64,000 nt of DNA from positions 52,687,187-52,751,186 of the forward strand of contig NC_088301.1 of assembly GCF_032854445.1 (NCBI RefSeq), in the 5' to 3' direction. A model generated the notes under the pieces. It saw nothing but the letters and a program-made list of their open reading frames with translations, had not been told where the DNA came from and searched no databases. Positions 23,601-34,900 of the stretch are shown here, in pieces (the stretch's first letter is position 1; the number at the start of each line of letters is the position of its first letter). The translations under genes were made by a program, and so were the position numbers. Origin of the DNA: Liolophura sinensis. Its lineage: Eukaryota; Mollusca; Polyplacophora; Chitonida; Chitonidae.

Positions 23601-26600
23601 AACAATTTTATGCTGTGTTTTTGATAACAATATAGTTATCACTATTAAATATATTATGAAGGTATTAAATATTGTCTTCATTTTATTCATTACGTCTCAG
23701 TTCATGTTTCTTTAAATTATTAAGTCTAGTTTAACCCAGTAATGGACAAGTTATGTAGAATATAGGAAGAGAGAAAGTAGATGTCATACAGTAGCAGTGA
23801 CTCTTTCTTGTTTTGCAGATCATTGGGTATATAGATGGCTTTAATCATGTGCTCCGGATTGCTTCAGAGGCTGATGTTGAAATAAATCTTGTCAAGGCTT
23901 GCGTACAAAACCTTTTGTGAGTAACTTTAAAGAGTTCTTAAACAAATCTTGTTTACACAATTTTGTAGCTTATATTTGATACCAAGTTAGTGTGAGTAAT
24001 TTTGTGCCTTGCAAAATTCTGCAATAAATATTTTGGACACAACTCTCACCATTAGTGAGGATGGGATATTTAGTGTATAAAATAATGCAAATAAGTATAT
24101 ATATGAAATTCATTTAAAATTTTTGAAAAAAGAGAAGAAAATACTATATCTTTGAAACTAAATATTGGTAGTCTGTTTTTTTATTTTCAGACATTACAAG
24201 GTAGTAAAAATAATCAGTATTTTTCAGGTAAGTAAATGGTTGATTTTATTTTCATTGATGTACAAATGTCTTTATTTTTACATGCACATGTATGTACAAT
24301 AAAGCTTTTAGTTGTCTAATTCAACATCAAGGCCAAAGCAAAGTATGTTAAATATGACCTAAAACACCTAAGCTCATTTCTGAGTATAAAAGATTGCTTA
24401 TTTCTGTGTATTTTAATAATGTTTTGTTGCTTTTTTTTTCTTCTTCTTCTTTTTTTGACCCAGTATTCTAATGTATACACAGCAACACCAGATGTCACAG
24501 AGTTATCTGAGAGCAAAGAATTACAAGAAGAGTGTCTCAAGTTTGTTGCTAGTCATGGTGAGATACTTCATTTGTTAGTGTTCTCATGTATACACATGAG
24601 TTCAGATAGTTCAGAATTGTCATGTCTGAAAAAAAAGGAACATCATAGTTAGGGTTTTATTGTTCTGAATTGGTACATTGACACTGAAGAATCAAGAATG
24701 ACTGCTTGATAATTTGCTTGCCTCTGTATTAGTACATTATGATTGATACGATTGATTGATTGGTGTTAACTGCCATGCTCATGAATTTTTCTCTTATACA
24801 TCATGACATCATAATGACTTTAGAATAAACCATCGGCCTTCACAAGTACCTGACAGACCGGCTTAAAATGGCAGCCAAAACATTGAGAGAAAAGAAATAG
24901 ATATGAAAATTCCACGTCTTCTGTCAGTGGCCTGATTGTTACAGCGAGCCAGTGCTTCAAGCAGTGAAGTCCCACATGCAGTATATTACTGCATGTGGGA
25001 TGAAATTATGGTGTAAAAGAGGACAATGGTATTTGGCTTAAAGTTGTATTTTTATCATTTAATTGACACTGTCATTAAACGCATTTTTAACATTCTCTGA
25101 TATTTTGTTTCAAACAGGTCGCAACTTGCCTTATTTCCGTGATGTATTTAAGCTGTACAGCAACCTCACTCCAGGGACAACAGTTAGAGATTTGTGTTCT
25201 AGGTACAACCCCCATGGCCTTAGGATTGATGAAAAGTAAGTCACATGTTTTGCAATGACTGATGCACATTACATTAACTACGTGTACAGTACTCTAATTC
25301 CTCAATCTTTCTGCATTTGAAAAAGTAACTTTCAGTGCAATTTATGTGTGTTTTTAAGTTGATTTTGTGGACAAAACAACTTTGGTTGGATTGGCCAATT
25401 TCAGTCTACACGGAATAATGTCCTTCGAATTTCCTTGGAAACGTGAAAAAGCTGAAGTATTACAGTATATACATCTGTTTCCAGAAAATCATATTTTCTC
25501 CACCCATATCTAACTATAAAGGAATGAATCTCTTTATTTACGTTCTTTACGTTTTGTCGACAGCTGTTCATCTGGTCAAGTTAATACTTGCTGAACACCC
25601 CAGGGAGTGAAGAGTCGAGTAAAATTGTGTATTACATAAGCAAATTAGTCACGATGGCATCACAAACCCTTTGCTTTTGCTATTTTGTTCTGTTACTTTG
25701 TTTTAGGAAACTTACACAGTATGGATTGATGAAAGGGTATATAAGGCGGCTAAACAAATATCCAGTAAAGCTGCTGGATTCGGATTACAAAGGGAAACAA
25801 CTCTATCAATGGTGCAATGGCTGCCATAATTATGATGAAATTTGCTGTAAGACAGGTAAGCTAGTACTAAGTAGGCTATACCCTCAACTGTTTCTACATG
25901 TATTCACGATACAGGAAATCATTATTTTTTAGCAGTAGACACATACGCTAGCACTATGCTACTTCCTTTTTCTTTTAACTTCAGTGCAGCTCGGATCAGT
26001 GATATGATCAAATCTTCCTGGTTTAAATTACCCTTACACTTGATGACCACTACTTTCGTCTGAGAAAGAGGTTGTTGGTGTTTAAGCATTTACACACACC
26101 TTGTCACCGAATTGTTTTAAAGTCTGTTTCCTGTAAGTAAAGTTTACATACTGTTCTGGTCACTGCAGGGTCCAATGGAAGATCCTGCAGTGTAGGCCTA
26201 CGTTCTGATGTTATCTTCAGTAAACAGTTGTTGTTCACACTATCAAAACTTTGTTGGATTATTCAACTCTAAAATGACAAGACCTGTACTCAGGACTGGG
26301 ATGAAGGTCCCGTTTTGTGGTGTGGGTATCTGAAAACTTCAGAACGACTCATACAAAAGTGGGTGGATTGGGACCATGGGAGTTCTGCTAGAACTTTCTC
26401 ATCTGGGAGTCTGTCTGCGTTAAGTTTTTAACAAATCTTTTCTATATATTGTGTACATATAATAGACCAGGGCATCCATTAAATCTTTAACTCCGGAAAT
26501 CCTATCTCAACTGTCCATCATTTTGTCAGCCATGATACTGTATCCCTTTGAACACTTCAAATATACAATCCCTCATTTAATCCATCACTTGTAGGGTTGA

Positions 26601-26662
26601 GTGCCCAAGAGTTAGACGAGAAACTGGAAGGAGATCCCAGTATTGTGATAATATGGAAGTGA
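20584..26662 (+). CDS. NPRL2: GATOR1 complex subunit NPRL2 (nitrogen permease regulator 2-like)
   Basis: Subunit of GATOR1, the GTPase-activating complex for Rag GTPases that turns mTORC1 off when amino acids are scarce, at the lysosome (established). Eleven exons: 20584-20664, 21068-21159, 22057-22225, 22954-23062, 23417-23553, 23819-23916, 24191-24227, 24464-24557, 25118-25235, 25707-25855, 26595-26662 (TGA). All phases agree; 383 aa against 380 in human. The N-terminal longin-type domain begins with [18 protein letters not shown]. Arg79 in [11 protein letters not shown] aligns with human Arg78, the arginine finger reported for GATOR1. Later landmarks are [30 protein letters not shown] and the C-terminal [12 protein letters not shown]...IVIIWK. 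The start is the ATG at 20584; an upstream ATG at 20565 is out of frame. Introns contain two related tRNA-SINEs and a perfect palindrome. Confidence 0.96.
21515..21745 (-). mobile_element. tRNA-derived SINE, second type, in NPRL2 intron 2
   Basis: On the minus strand the head reads 'gctcagatggttaaagcact' (A-box-like), followed by 'gggtcgctgtaacatccaga' and a body ending in 'aaataaataaat'. A diverged relative occurs at 24745-24965 in the same orientation. The head differs from the V-SINE copies, so I treat it as a separate family. Confidence 0.6.
24745..24965 (-). mobile_element. Diverged relative of the SINE at 21515-21745, in NPRL2 intron 8
   Basis: Shares 'gattgttacagcgagccagt' and 'gtacctgacagaccggc' (plus-strand reading) with the copy at 21515-21745, in the same order, and starts with 'ttgattgattggtgtt' corresponding to the tail. 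Directly followed by the palindrome at 24970-25000. Confidence 0.55.
24970..25000. repeat. Perfect palindrome, 14-bp arms with 3-nt loop
   Basis: tcccacatgcagta, loop tat, then tactgcatgtggga: the arms are exact reverse complements. It lies in NPRL2 intron 8 at the edge of a diverged SINE. Confidence 0.9.
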
Positions 26663-28795
26663 CACCTGAGGAAAACATGGGCAGGTATTCTCTGGATAAT
26701 TTAAATCTACAAGAGTAAGGCTTTAATCATCAGCCTGATGAGTTGGCTGAATGAGGATCTCTTTTTAATGAACATCAGGCTCAATGATTTTAAACCCATG
26801 AGGTAATGGGGGAAAAATACTGCATAATGAATGTATTTGCATTCATACTTTTTGACAATGTCCATCCTCGTCTTTATAATGAGCATAGACACATTTATAG
26901 AAAAAAAAATTAATGTAAATACATTTTTCTCCTTTGTGGCTCTCAAGTTTCAAGCAAAAAAACACTTTGATCATAATGCTCAAAAATGTTTTGAAAAAAA
27001 CTTATACATTTAGTAAATAATTGTTTTACACTATGTTTGTGATGTCAGGAATTTTAATATTTTACTGTAATATTAGATGTTAATATTTGTATCAGTCATA
27101 TTTGAGGGTAAACTCTTCAATTGTTTATATTATAAATGACTTGAGAAGTTCTCACCGATTTCATATAATGTTGTGTTTTGATACTGCTGTCTCATATGTC
27201 CTCATGGTATATACTTATGGCAGGGCAAGACTTGATTTACCTGTACAACAATCTTTAATTCTGGGCATAGAAGTTTCTGAGTTTGCATTTGTTATTTAAA
27301 TTAAGTAATTCTCATGATCACAATGTAGTTGTGGGATGGGGCACAGAAATGTATTCTGTACTATCAGTATATTCAACAACCAGATGTTAACCAGACCCAT
27401 TCATCTGCAAGTATTTTTTTTATGCTCACCTATAGAATCTGTGTGCATGTTTCATATGACAACAAGGTATCCATCTGTGTTAAATGTACTTTTAAATCTA
27501 GCACAAAATTGACTGTCTCTGCAGGTAACTTTGACCTTCACTAAACTTAAAAGACTTAGGTCCCAGTATGAAATTTTTGTATTTTTTCACCCCAGCCGTT
27601 ATAGTTTCTATAACATATTGTACTCATCGGCCAGTGTTTGCATGTATGTAATTTAATCAATTTTGATGTCAATTGTTCACCTCATCAATATTTTGAATTT
27701 AATTTACAAATAATGGGCATTGTAAACATGTTACATTTTTAATGGCATTGTGCCTTTCAGGAGTTCATGGATGTTGCATTTTGAGCAGAATTACTTGCCA
27801 GTAATGTTTTTATCTCCTCTGCCTGCGTGTGTAGGTTTTGATTTTAATATTAACATCTTATCCAATCATAATATACTTGTCTTTTTATATTTTGAAAAGG
27901 GAACCTTTCACGTTAAATTTAGTGTCATATTATTTTCTCCTACATTCTTTTGTTCATGGTATGATGGCATAAACTGTAAATGTAAACTGAATCAAATGCA
28001 TAATAAATAATGAAACAGGCTGAATGTTTCCATGGTTTAATGTTGCCTTTCAAGCCCAAAGTACATGCAGATGACAGCTGAGTCAGCACAACATTCGGCT
28101 ACATCTACATGAAGAAATCTTGTTGATATTAACAAGTTAAAAAAAAAATCAGAATGTGTCAAGCTGTCTTGCATTTTTCAGCAAGAAGGTTTTGAAATTG
28201 TGACCTTTGAATTGCCATTTGATATTCACTTGAACACTGAAAAATAACGTAAAATAGTTTATCCTATATTCATTGAGCTACAATACATACAATAAATCAG
28301 ACAGTTTGAATATCATAGCATTTGGTGGCAGACAGAACCATCACTTAAAAAAGAACATCAATCCTGAACAGTAATTTGCCCATTTATGAACAATACTGTT
28401 GCAAATATGATTGATAGATCGATAGATACTCAAGAATTTATCACTTCTTTACCAGTCAGCTTTACTGGTGAAGGAAACCAGGTTGATCTGAAAGGCAACC
28501 ACTACAAATGAAAATCTTTGACTTACATAAAGCAAGGCTACAGGCTCACTACCCTGTAGTAGTGAATTTACATTCCTTCCCTGTATTACCCACTCCCATT
28601 AGGGATCCAAGACTCAAAAGGAATCTAATCTGACTTGGTTCAAGTTACCACCATCTGGACAACAGGCGGTTTGTCCAATCTTGGTGGCTTTTATAGGAAG
28701 AGGTTGTCGACATTAGACAATGTGTCTGTACGGAAATTAGCAGGATCTAACCTTACATAGAAATTTTTTTGTGTTTTAAAACTCTAGTGCTATCA
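26663..28795 (+). other. NPRL2 3' UTR and flank
   Basis: No coding exon recognised. A plus-strand AATAAA at 28002-28007, about 1.3 kb after the stop, is a candidate poly(A) signal. Open frames here are short, AT-rich and unlike known proteins. Confidence 0.5.
28002..28007 (+). other. Candidate poly(A) signal for NPRL2
   Basis: AATAAA in the context 'gcataataaataatgaaac', about 1.3 kb after the NPRL2 stop. Supported by motif and position only. Confidence 0.35.
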
Positions 28796-29845
28796 AAGTC
28801 AAAATCTATCAAGAACACGCACTGCTCTTCAGGGCAGAACCCTAAACATCATGATTGATTTGCCAACACATTGGATGAAGTCAAATTCTATCAAGAACAC
28901 CCACTGCTCTTCAGGGCAGAACCCTAAACATCATTATTGATTTGGAAGAAGTCCAAATCTATCAAGAACACCCACTGCTCTTCAGGGCAGAACCCTAAAC
29001 ATCATGATTGATTTGCCAACACACTGGATGAAGTCCAAAGCTATCAAGAACACCCACAGCTCTTCAGGGCAGAACCCTAAACGTCATGATTGATTTGCCA
29101 ACACATTGGATGAAGTCAAAATCTATCAAGAACACCCAGTGCTCTTCAGGGCAGAACCCTAAACATCATGATTGATTTGCCAACACATTGGATGAAGTCA
29201 AAATCTATCAAGAACACCCACAGCTCTTCAGGGCAGAACCCTAAACATCATGATTGATTTGCCAACACACTGGATGAAGTCCAAAGCTATCAAGAACACC
29301 CACAGCTCTTCAGGGCAGAACCCTAAACATCATGATTGATTTGGAAGAAGTCCAAAGCTATCAAGAACACCCACAGCTCTTCAGGGCAGAACCCTAAACA
29401 TCATGATTGATTTGCCAACACACTGGATGAAGTCCAAAGCTATCAAGAACACCCACAGTTCTTCAGGGCAGAACCCTAAACATCATGATTGATTTGCCAA
29501 CACACTGGATGAAGTCCAAAGCTATCAAGAACACCCACAGCTCTTCAGGGCAGAACCCTAAACATCATGATTGATTTGGAAGAAGTCCAAAGCTATCAAG
29601 AACACCCACAGCTCTTCAGGGCAGAACCCTAAACATCATGATTGATTTGCCAACACACTGGATGAAGTCCAAAGCTATCAAGAACACCCACAGCTCTTCA
29701 GGGCAGAACCCTAAACATCATGATTGATTTGCCAACACACTGGATGAAGTCCAAAGCTATCAAGAACACCCACAGCTCTTCAGGGCAGAACCCTAAACAT
29801 CATGATTGATTTGGAAGAAGTCGAAATCTATCAAGAATGAAAAGC
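28796..29845. repeat. Minisatellite with 82-bp (L) and 71-bp (S) units in a higher-order pattern
   Basis: Thirteen full units plus a partial unit start at 28796. The long unit runs from 'aagtc(a/c)aaa(t/g)ctatcaag' through 'ctcttcagggcagaacccta' to 'gatttgccaacaca(t/c)tggatg' (82 bp). The short unit lacks 11 bp ('ccaacacattg' region) and ends 'gatttggaag' (71 bp). The order is L S L L L L S L L S L L S. From unit 5 on the array is a perfect LLS trimer (235 bp) repeated three times. Point variants (cactgc/cacagc, aaatc/aaagc) also mark sub-groups. Within each unit 'agggcagaaccct' can form a small stem. Intergenic between the convergent NPRL2 and POT1 genes. Confidence 0.95.
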
Positions 29846-30078
29846 TTGATATAGGCCTACATGTATTCACCTGCAGGGTCTCAATTGACAAAATAAGCTG
29901 AATATCAAATGATGAGCATGGGATCAAACTACACCTGATTTTAGGACTGTTCTGCTACCGTTGTGAGCCAATGATGGTTACTCAATATTTGTTTGAATGC
30001 TGGTACTTAACACTCCATTTTTTTATGGATGAAGAAAGTCAAAAATAATTTAATATTAATAAGGGTCATCTGGAGATG

Positions 30079-30330
30079 TCATTTATTTACTTGATGGTGT
30101 TTTATAATATACTAAACATTATTTCACTTTAATATACAGCCAGCATTATGGTGGGAGGAACCCAGAGGAAACTCACAACCATTCACAGGTTGCTCGCAGA
30201 ACTTTCCACGTCTGAACTGAGAGGAAGCCACCACAAGCTGAACTCACAGTGATCACAATGGCCTAAGGCTACTGGGTCATTGTGCTGCACTAGCACCCTA
30301 ACCACTATGTCACTGAAGCCCCTGAAGTGT
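30079..30330 (-). mobile_element. V-SINE copy, nearly full length, diverged
   Basis: On the minus strand the order is tRNA-like head (from 'cttcagtgacatagtggtta'), 'gtgagttcagcttgtggtgg', 'gggttcctcccaccataatg' and a tail ending at 'catcaagtaaataaat'. More diverged than the copies at 40808 and 46901. Confidence 0.85.
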
Positions 30331-30935
30331 CCAGGGCTGGTAATTAATATCTCTGTTACCTCATGACATGTCATCATCATCACTGTTGCTCAGACAGCAG
30401 CAGCTGCATTCATGTGTTATGGTAAGGGCACACAGACAAAGCAATGCATCCTTCTCTTGTCCTACAATTAAAGGCTTCAGACTTTTCATTAAAAGTTGGC
30501 CTATATTAAGGATAGGCAAGCATAGGTAGATTTTTTTGGTGTGCCCTCAAATGTGACTGTTCACTGTCTGCTAATTAGCACAGATTCTGTGTCCCTTTAA
30601 ATTAGACAAATCTGATGAATAAGTTTATAAGAGTTTAGAAAAACTAACAAAAGTGTTGAGGTCAACTTTTCAGATGTAAATTCAAGATGATGTCAAGATT
30701 GTGATTGCAAAAAATTCTCTGGGAGAAAAACAGGTTCACCTTGGGTAGGAGACATGTACAGTAAAATCACACTTAAGTGACATTTGAATGTTATCACATA
30801 GATAGAAGAGTTCTGTTATCCGTGCCAACATTTTCAAAAAAGTTCATGCTGACCAGTTGGATTTCACATTCCATGATCGAACCCAGTCTCTCCCCTTCCT
30901 GACAATTCTCTTGATTCAAAGTCAGAGCTGATTTT

Positions 30936-31085
30936 GAATGAATGAATGATTATGGTTTAACGCCACATCAGCAATATTTCAGCCATATCGTGGCAAGTAG
31001 CTTAATTGAACATGTGACATCATTCTTAATGGCCAATAACATGGGACAAAAAACATGAACCAGTCTGGCTTGCCATGGTCCCTCT
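30936..31085 (-). repeat. Dispersed repeat fragment with a SINE-like 3' end
   Basis: 'gaatgaatgattatggttta' followed by 'acgccacatcagcaatattt' and 'cagccatatcgtggc'. A shorter piece of the same sequence occurs near 22863. Its minus-strand end (..tgaaatattgctgatgtggcgttaaac) resembles the 3' ends of both SINE families in the window. Confidence 0.55.
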
Positions 31086-31472
31086 GTTGGAAACACATGA
31101 TGCATTTCTTAATATCAATCTTTTCTTTAAACTTAACAAATGGAACTCCAAAATAATTCTTGTGTCTTGTTCATATGCATGTCTGTGGTTGTTTGGAAGT
31201 GTAATGAGTTATTCTAAAGTTTTATTTGTTGAGTTTGAAGACAAGATTAACATTAAGACAAGCATCGAGTTTGACACTGAAATTTACTCATCCATGAAGA
31301 AAGCTGCGCTCTTTATACAAACTCAAAAATAGTCGCATATCTGTGTAAGATAAGAAAAAAATAATAATAAAACATTACTCCATTCCCAGAATGAATATAT
31401 TTTATAACACTTCAGTACATTTTTAATTAAAAAAAAAACTGGCTTTATTTATGGAGACGAGAGTGTGTGGGT

Positions 31473-31575
31473 GGAGGTGCATTGTATGTAGTAAATTAAT
31501 GAGTAATGGAGGTGCATTGTATGTGCAACTTAATGAGTAATGGAGGTGCATTGCATGTATAAATTAATAAGTAAA
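31473..31575. repeat. Short tandem repeat, three ~35-bp units
   Basis: Three successive copies of 'ggaggtgcattgtatgt' plus 'aa(c)ttaatgagtaat' start at 31473, 31508 and 31542. The third is more diverged at its end. Confidence 0.8.
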
Positions 31576-31614
31576 AAGGAGGCTTTAGTTACCTTGTAAT
31601 GAACATGATAAAGC

Positions 31615-31620
31615 TTTATT
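31615..31620 (-). other. Candidate poly(A) signal for POT1
   Basis: Minus-strand AATAAA in the context 'tgtgaataaagctttatc', about 360 nt after the POT1 stop codon at 31980-31982. Confidence 0.45.
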
Positions 31621-31979
31621 CACAATGTCATGAGCAGCTTGGTGATAAAAGGGCTTTACATCCTTTAACACTGCAAGGAGCATCTTGGTTATAATGTGGT
31701 ATTATATACATTGTAATGATCACTGAAATGGAACTTTTCCTGAAATGTTGGCAAATTTTTTTGTTGTATTATGGCCAGACATAATCAATTTAGATTATGT
31801 GAAGCTCAGGCAGCTGTTCATGAATGCTAATACCAATTTCATAAATTCATGAAACCTTCAACGAAAAACTTCATACAAGGTATCTGCCATTAAAATGCCA
31901 ACAAGAAATATGTATGTCTAGGACTAAAAAAATTAACCACTATCAACACAAACATATTTTCTTGAACAAAATATGAGAT

Positions 31980-34900
31980 TCATGCCAAAGTTGTATCAAA
32001 TATCTGGTAACAGGTTCCTGCTTGACTGCTGTAAGATTTGATGCAACATTCTAACCATGGTTTGGACTGATCTGTCCCCAACAATGCCATCAGGTCACAT
32101 CTGACTCTTTTGAAGGTTCTGGAATCTTTTAAGACATCCTCTGGCTTGGTTCCACGCAAAAATTCTGTCTAAATGGGAGGGAAAAAAAACAAGACCTTCT
32201 TGACAATTTAAAAGGATGAAAAACAGGCTCAACTTATTTACAGACATTTTATTTGAGGTACCTGTATATTGACCTTTAAGAGATAAAAACATCAATGAGT
32301 CAACACGTGTTTACTGAGATCTGTTATAACATCAATTCTTTAAAAACTATTACGTAGAAAACAATGGCCCTGGACCACAGATTTTTATTATTAAAATTCA
32401 CTTATTTTTTCATTTTCCGGCTCGACATCTACATGTAGCTTGTTCTCCTGCAGATTTTAAACTTTTCACACGCTAGTATGATTTTTGGTAATAAATATAT
32501 GTAAATCTAAATATGAGTTTAAGGTAGAGGACTGACAAAATCAAAAACTTACTGCACTGTCCCTCCATAGACGAGCTACAATAGCATCTTCACCATCATT
32601 CAGACTGAATTTCAGAATAAATGTGTACTCCATGGAAGGGGAAGCTGCTGTAAACATATGGTAGGGAGTATAAATTGCAATGTGCTGGAAAAGCCCTCGC
32701 TTAAATTTGTCATATTATTTGGGAATGATCTGAAAAATACAGGACCAAATTAAATTTTATTGGGTCACTTAACAAGAATAGGGGAGTTTCGAGTTCGAAC
32801 TCTACTGTCGTTGAAGGTAAAAACAGTCGTTTTGTATCATGTGATGTGGAAAAAATGTTAGGCAAAATTTGTACACATTAAATTATCGATCACTTGCCTC
32901 ACTGTGTTCCACAGACACAAATCACACCTCTTTCCTTTACAAACTGATACAGTAGGACTTTTATTAACTTCAGTAAGAAAACAGTTCAAAAATTGTACTT
33001 TACAATGAAATATAGCTTAATAACTATCTGCAAGAAAAAAGTCAGAAAATTGCATGTATGCACATCTATATGTATGCATGTAAATGTACTTGTAGATAAA
33101 CAACCTGATAGCTCTCAAAACACAAGTGTGTAAAATTAGAAAGGATTTTTTTGCAGAGTAAAAATTTGACAAAGCAATGAAGGTTAAAAGCTATTTATGC
33201 CACCCTACACACAGATATGTTAGCATTCAGGTGAGAAACTTACATTCTGATACTGGATTTGAAGTTTCCTTAATACACTTTATGCAATGGGGGTACTTCA
33301 GCTGTCCATCAGGTGATATATCAGGGCGCACTCTGAAATATAAATCAACCACAATGCAAGCAATGATATCTTCTAAGAAATTTATAGTATTTTATGAGCA
33401 TTAACAGCCATACTCTAGATTACTACAGTTGAACAAGAGCATTCAGCCAGTCTTATGGTTGAAGGATTCCAGTAAACCAATGGCCTTTGGTACATACAGA
33501 AAAACTTTCCGATATATGATATGCAATCTGAAAGGTGGAAGGCAAATGATCTTCAATAACTACATACAGGGGGCCTTTTCACACAACTGCATAAGTCATA
33601 TTTATCGTACCTTTTTTCGAAGCAGACGTTGTCTAGGTTATAGTGCCATAGGCAAGGTCATGTACTAGAAAAGCTATGAAAAAATGATTTTGTGAAAGAG
33701 GGCCCAGTTCTGTAAATAGCCTCACAAGCAAGGTGGAACACAGCGATCTTTAGAGCTTCCTGTTCAAAGCTGTGACTGAACCGTTACCTCATAGTCTCTT
33801 AATGATTTATAGACAAGATCTTAACTCTCACACACTACCCAGTCATAGGTGTAAGATGTGGGATAACCACACAGAACTACAAAAACTTGCAACTGCTTTG
33901 TCATTAATTGAAATGCAAGATTAGACAACATCTATTATTCACACTGTTGTAACCATCCGATGTATATCCTTACACAAAGTGGCACTGCGGGCAGTACAAC
34001 TTGACCAGATCCTCGGGATACTCTGTCTTCGGATGATAATCCACCACTTTGGCCAGAACACGGAACTTATAAGGAACGTTGTGCCGCTTCACCTCTGACA
34101 GACAACAACTTTTTATGTGTTGATGTGCTGTGAGAACTAGGAATGAAAATCAAAACAAATATATACCTGTCAGGGAACAGCGGATGGGCTGTGTAGGTCA
34201 TACATTTTTACTGGTAATCATAAAAAGAATTAAAACGGGACAAAAAAAAAAACAAAAAAAAAACACGACAGGAATTAAGAGGAATATACTGGATTTGAAC
34301 CCAAGACTGTCATTTATCGTATACAAGTACAATGGGCATACCCTATTTATCCTAAAATTTGGGACACCTGGTCTGCTCATTTTAGCCAATATATATGGAA
34401 TTCTAGCAGGAATATTGAGTTTCTTTTCTCTCACATCCTTAGACCATCTAATAAACAACAATTAAATTTCCAAAAGGCTGGTAAAGAAATGTAATATTCT
34501 ACTTTCAACATTACTAATACCTGTCCCAAATTTTGGAAGAATTAGGGTAGTCCTAATGACCAGCATAGAGCTACAAATGTACATGTAACATAACTCTGAT
34601 CTTCTGCTTATAGTCCATAACATAGGGCACAAAGAATACATTGTGGCAAGAGTGATTCTTCTGTTACACTGCAGTGATTAGTTTCATGTAGTCTTACACA
34701 AAGACCCAGTGTTAAGTATGAGAGAAAATTGTAACCATCCCGAAAAGTTTTCTCTTCATAACGTAAAAGCCACACATAATTATCACATAATTATTATTTG
34801 ATTTAAAAAAAAAATGTTAATCTCTGATCAATTTAGACAGTTTTCACAGCTCACCTATTTCTCTGTTAATTTCACCGGCCTGCCTAAACCTACTCTACAT

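Larger units (their letters stand above)
29846..31979. other. Intergenic between minisatellite and POT1 stop; POT1 3' UTR at its right end
   Basis: Holds a V-SINE (30079-30330), a fragment of another dispersed repeat (30936-31085) and a small tandem repeat (31473-31575). The rest is AT-rich, and I recognise no gene in it. Confidence 0.55.

Noticed and set aside
28796-29845. Regular repeat array that could suggest a CRISPR
   Set aside because: Units are contiguous 71/82-bp tandem repeats without unique spacers, in a eukaryotic genome; it is a minisatellite.
34130-34465. 111-codon plus-strand open frame inside the POT1 gene
   Set aside because: Antisense in an intron, built on A-rich low-complexity sequence, with an equally long overlapping frame on the other strand; no homology recognised.
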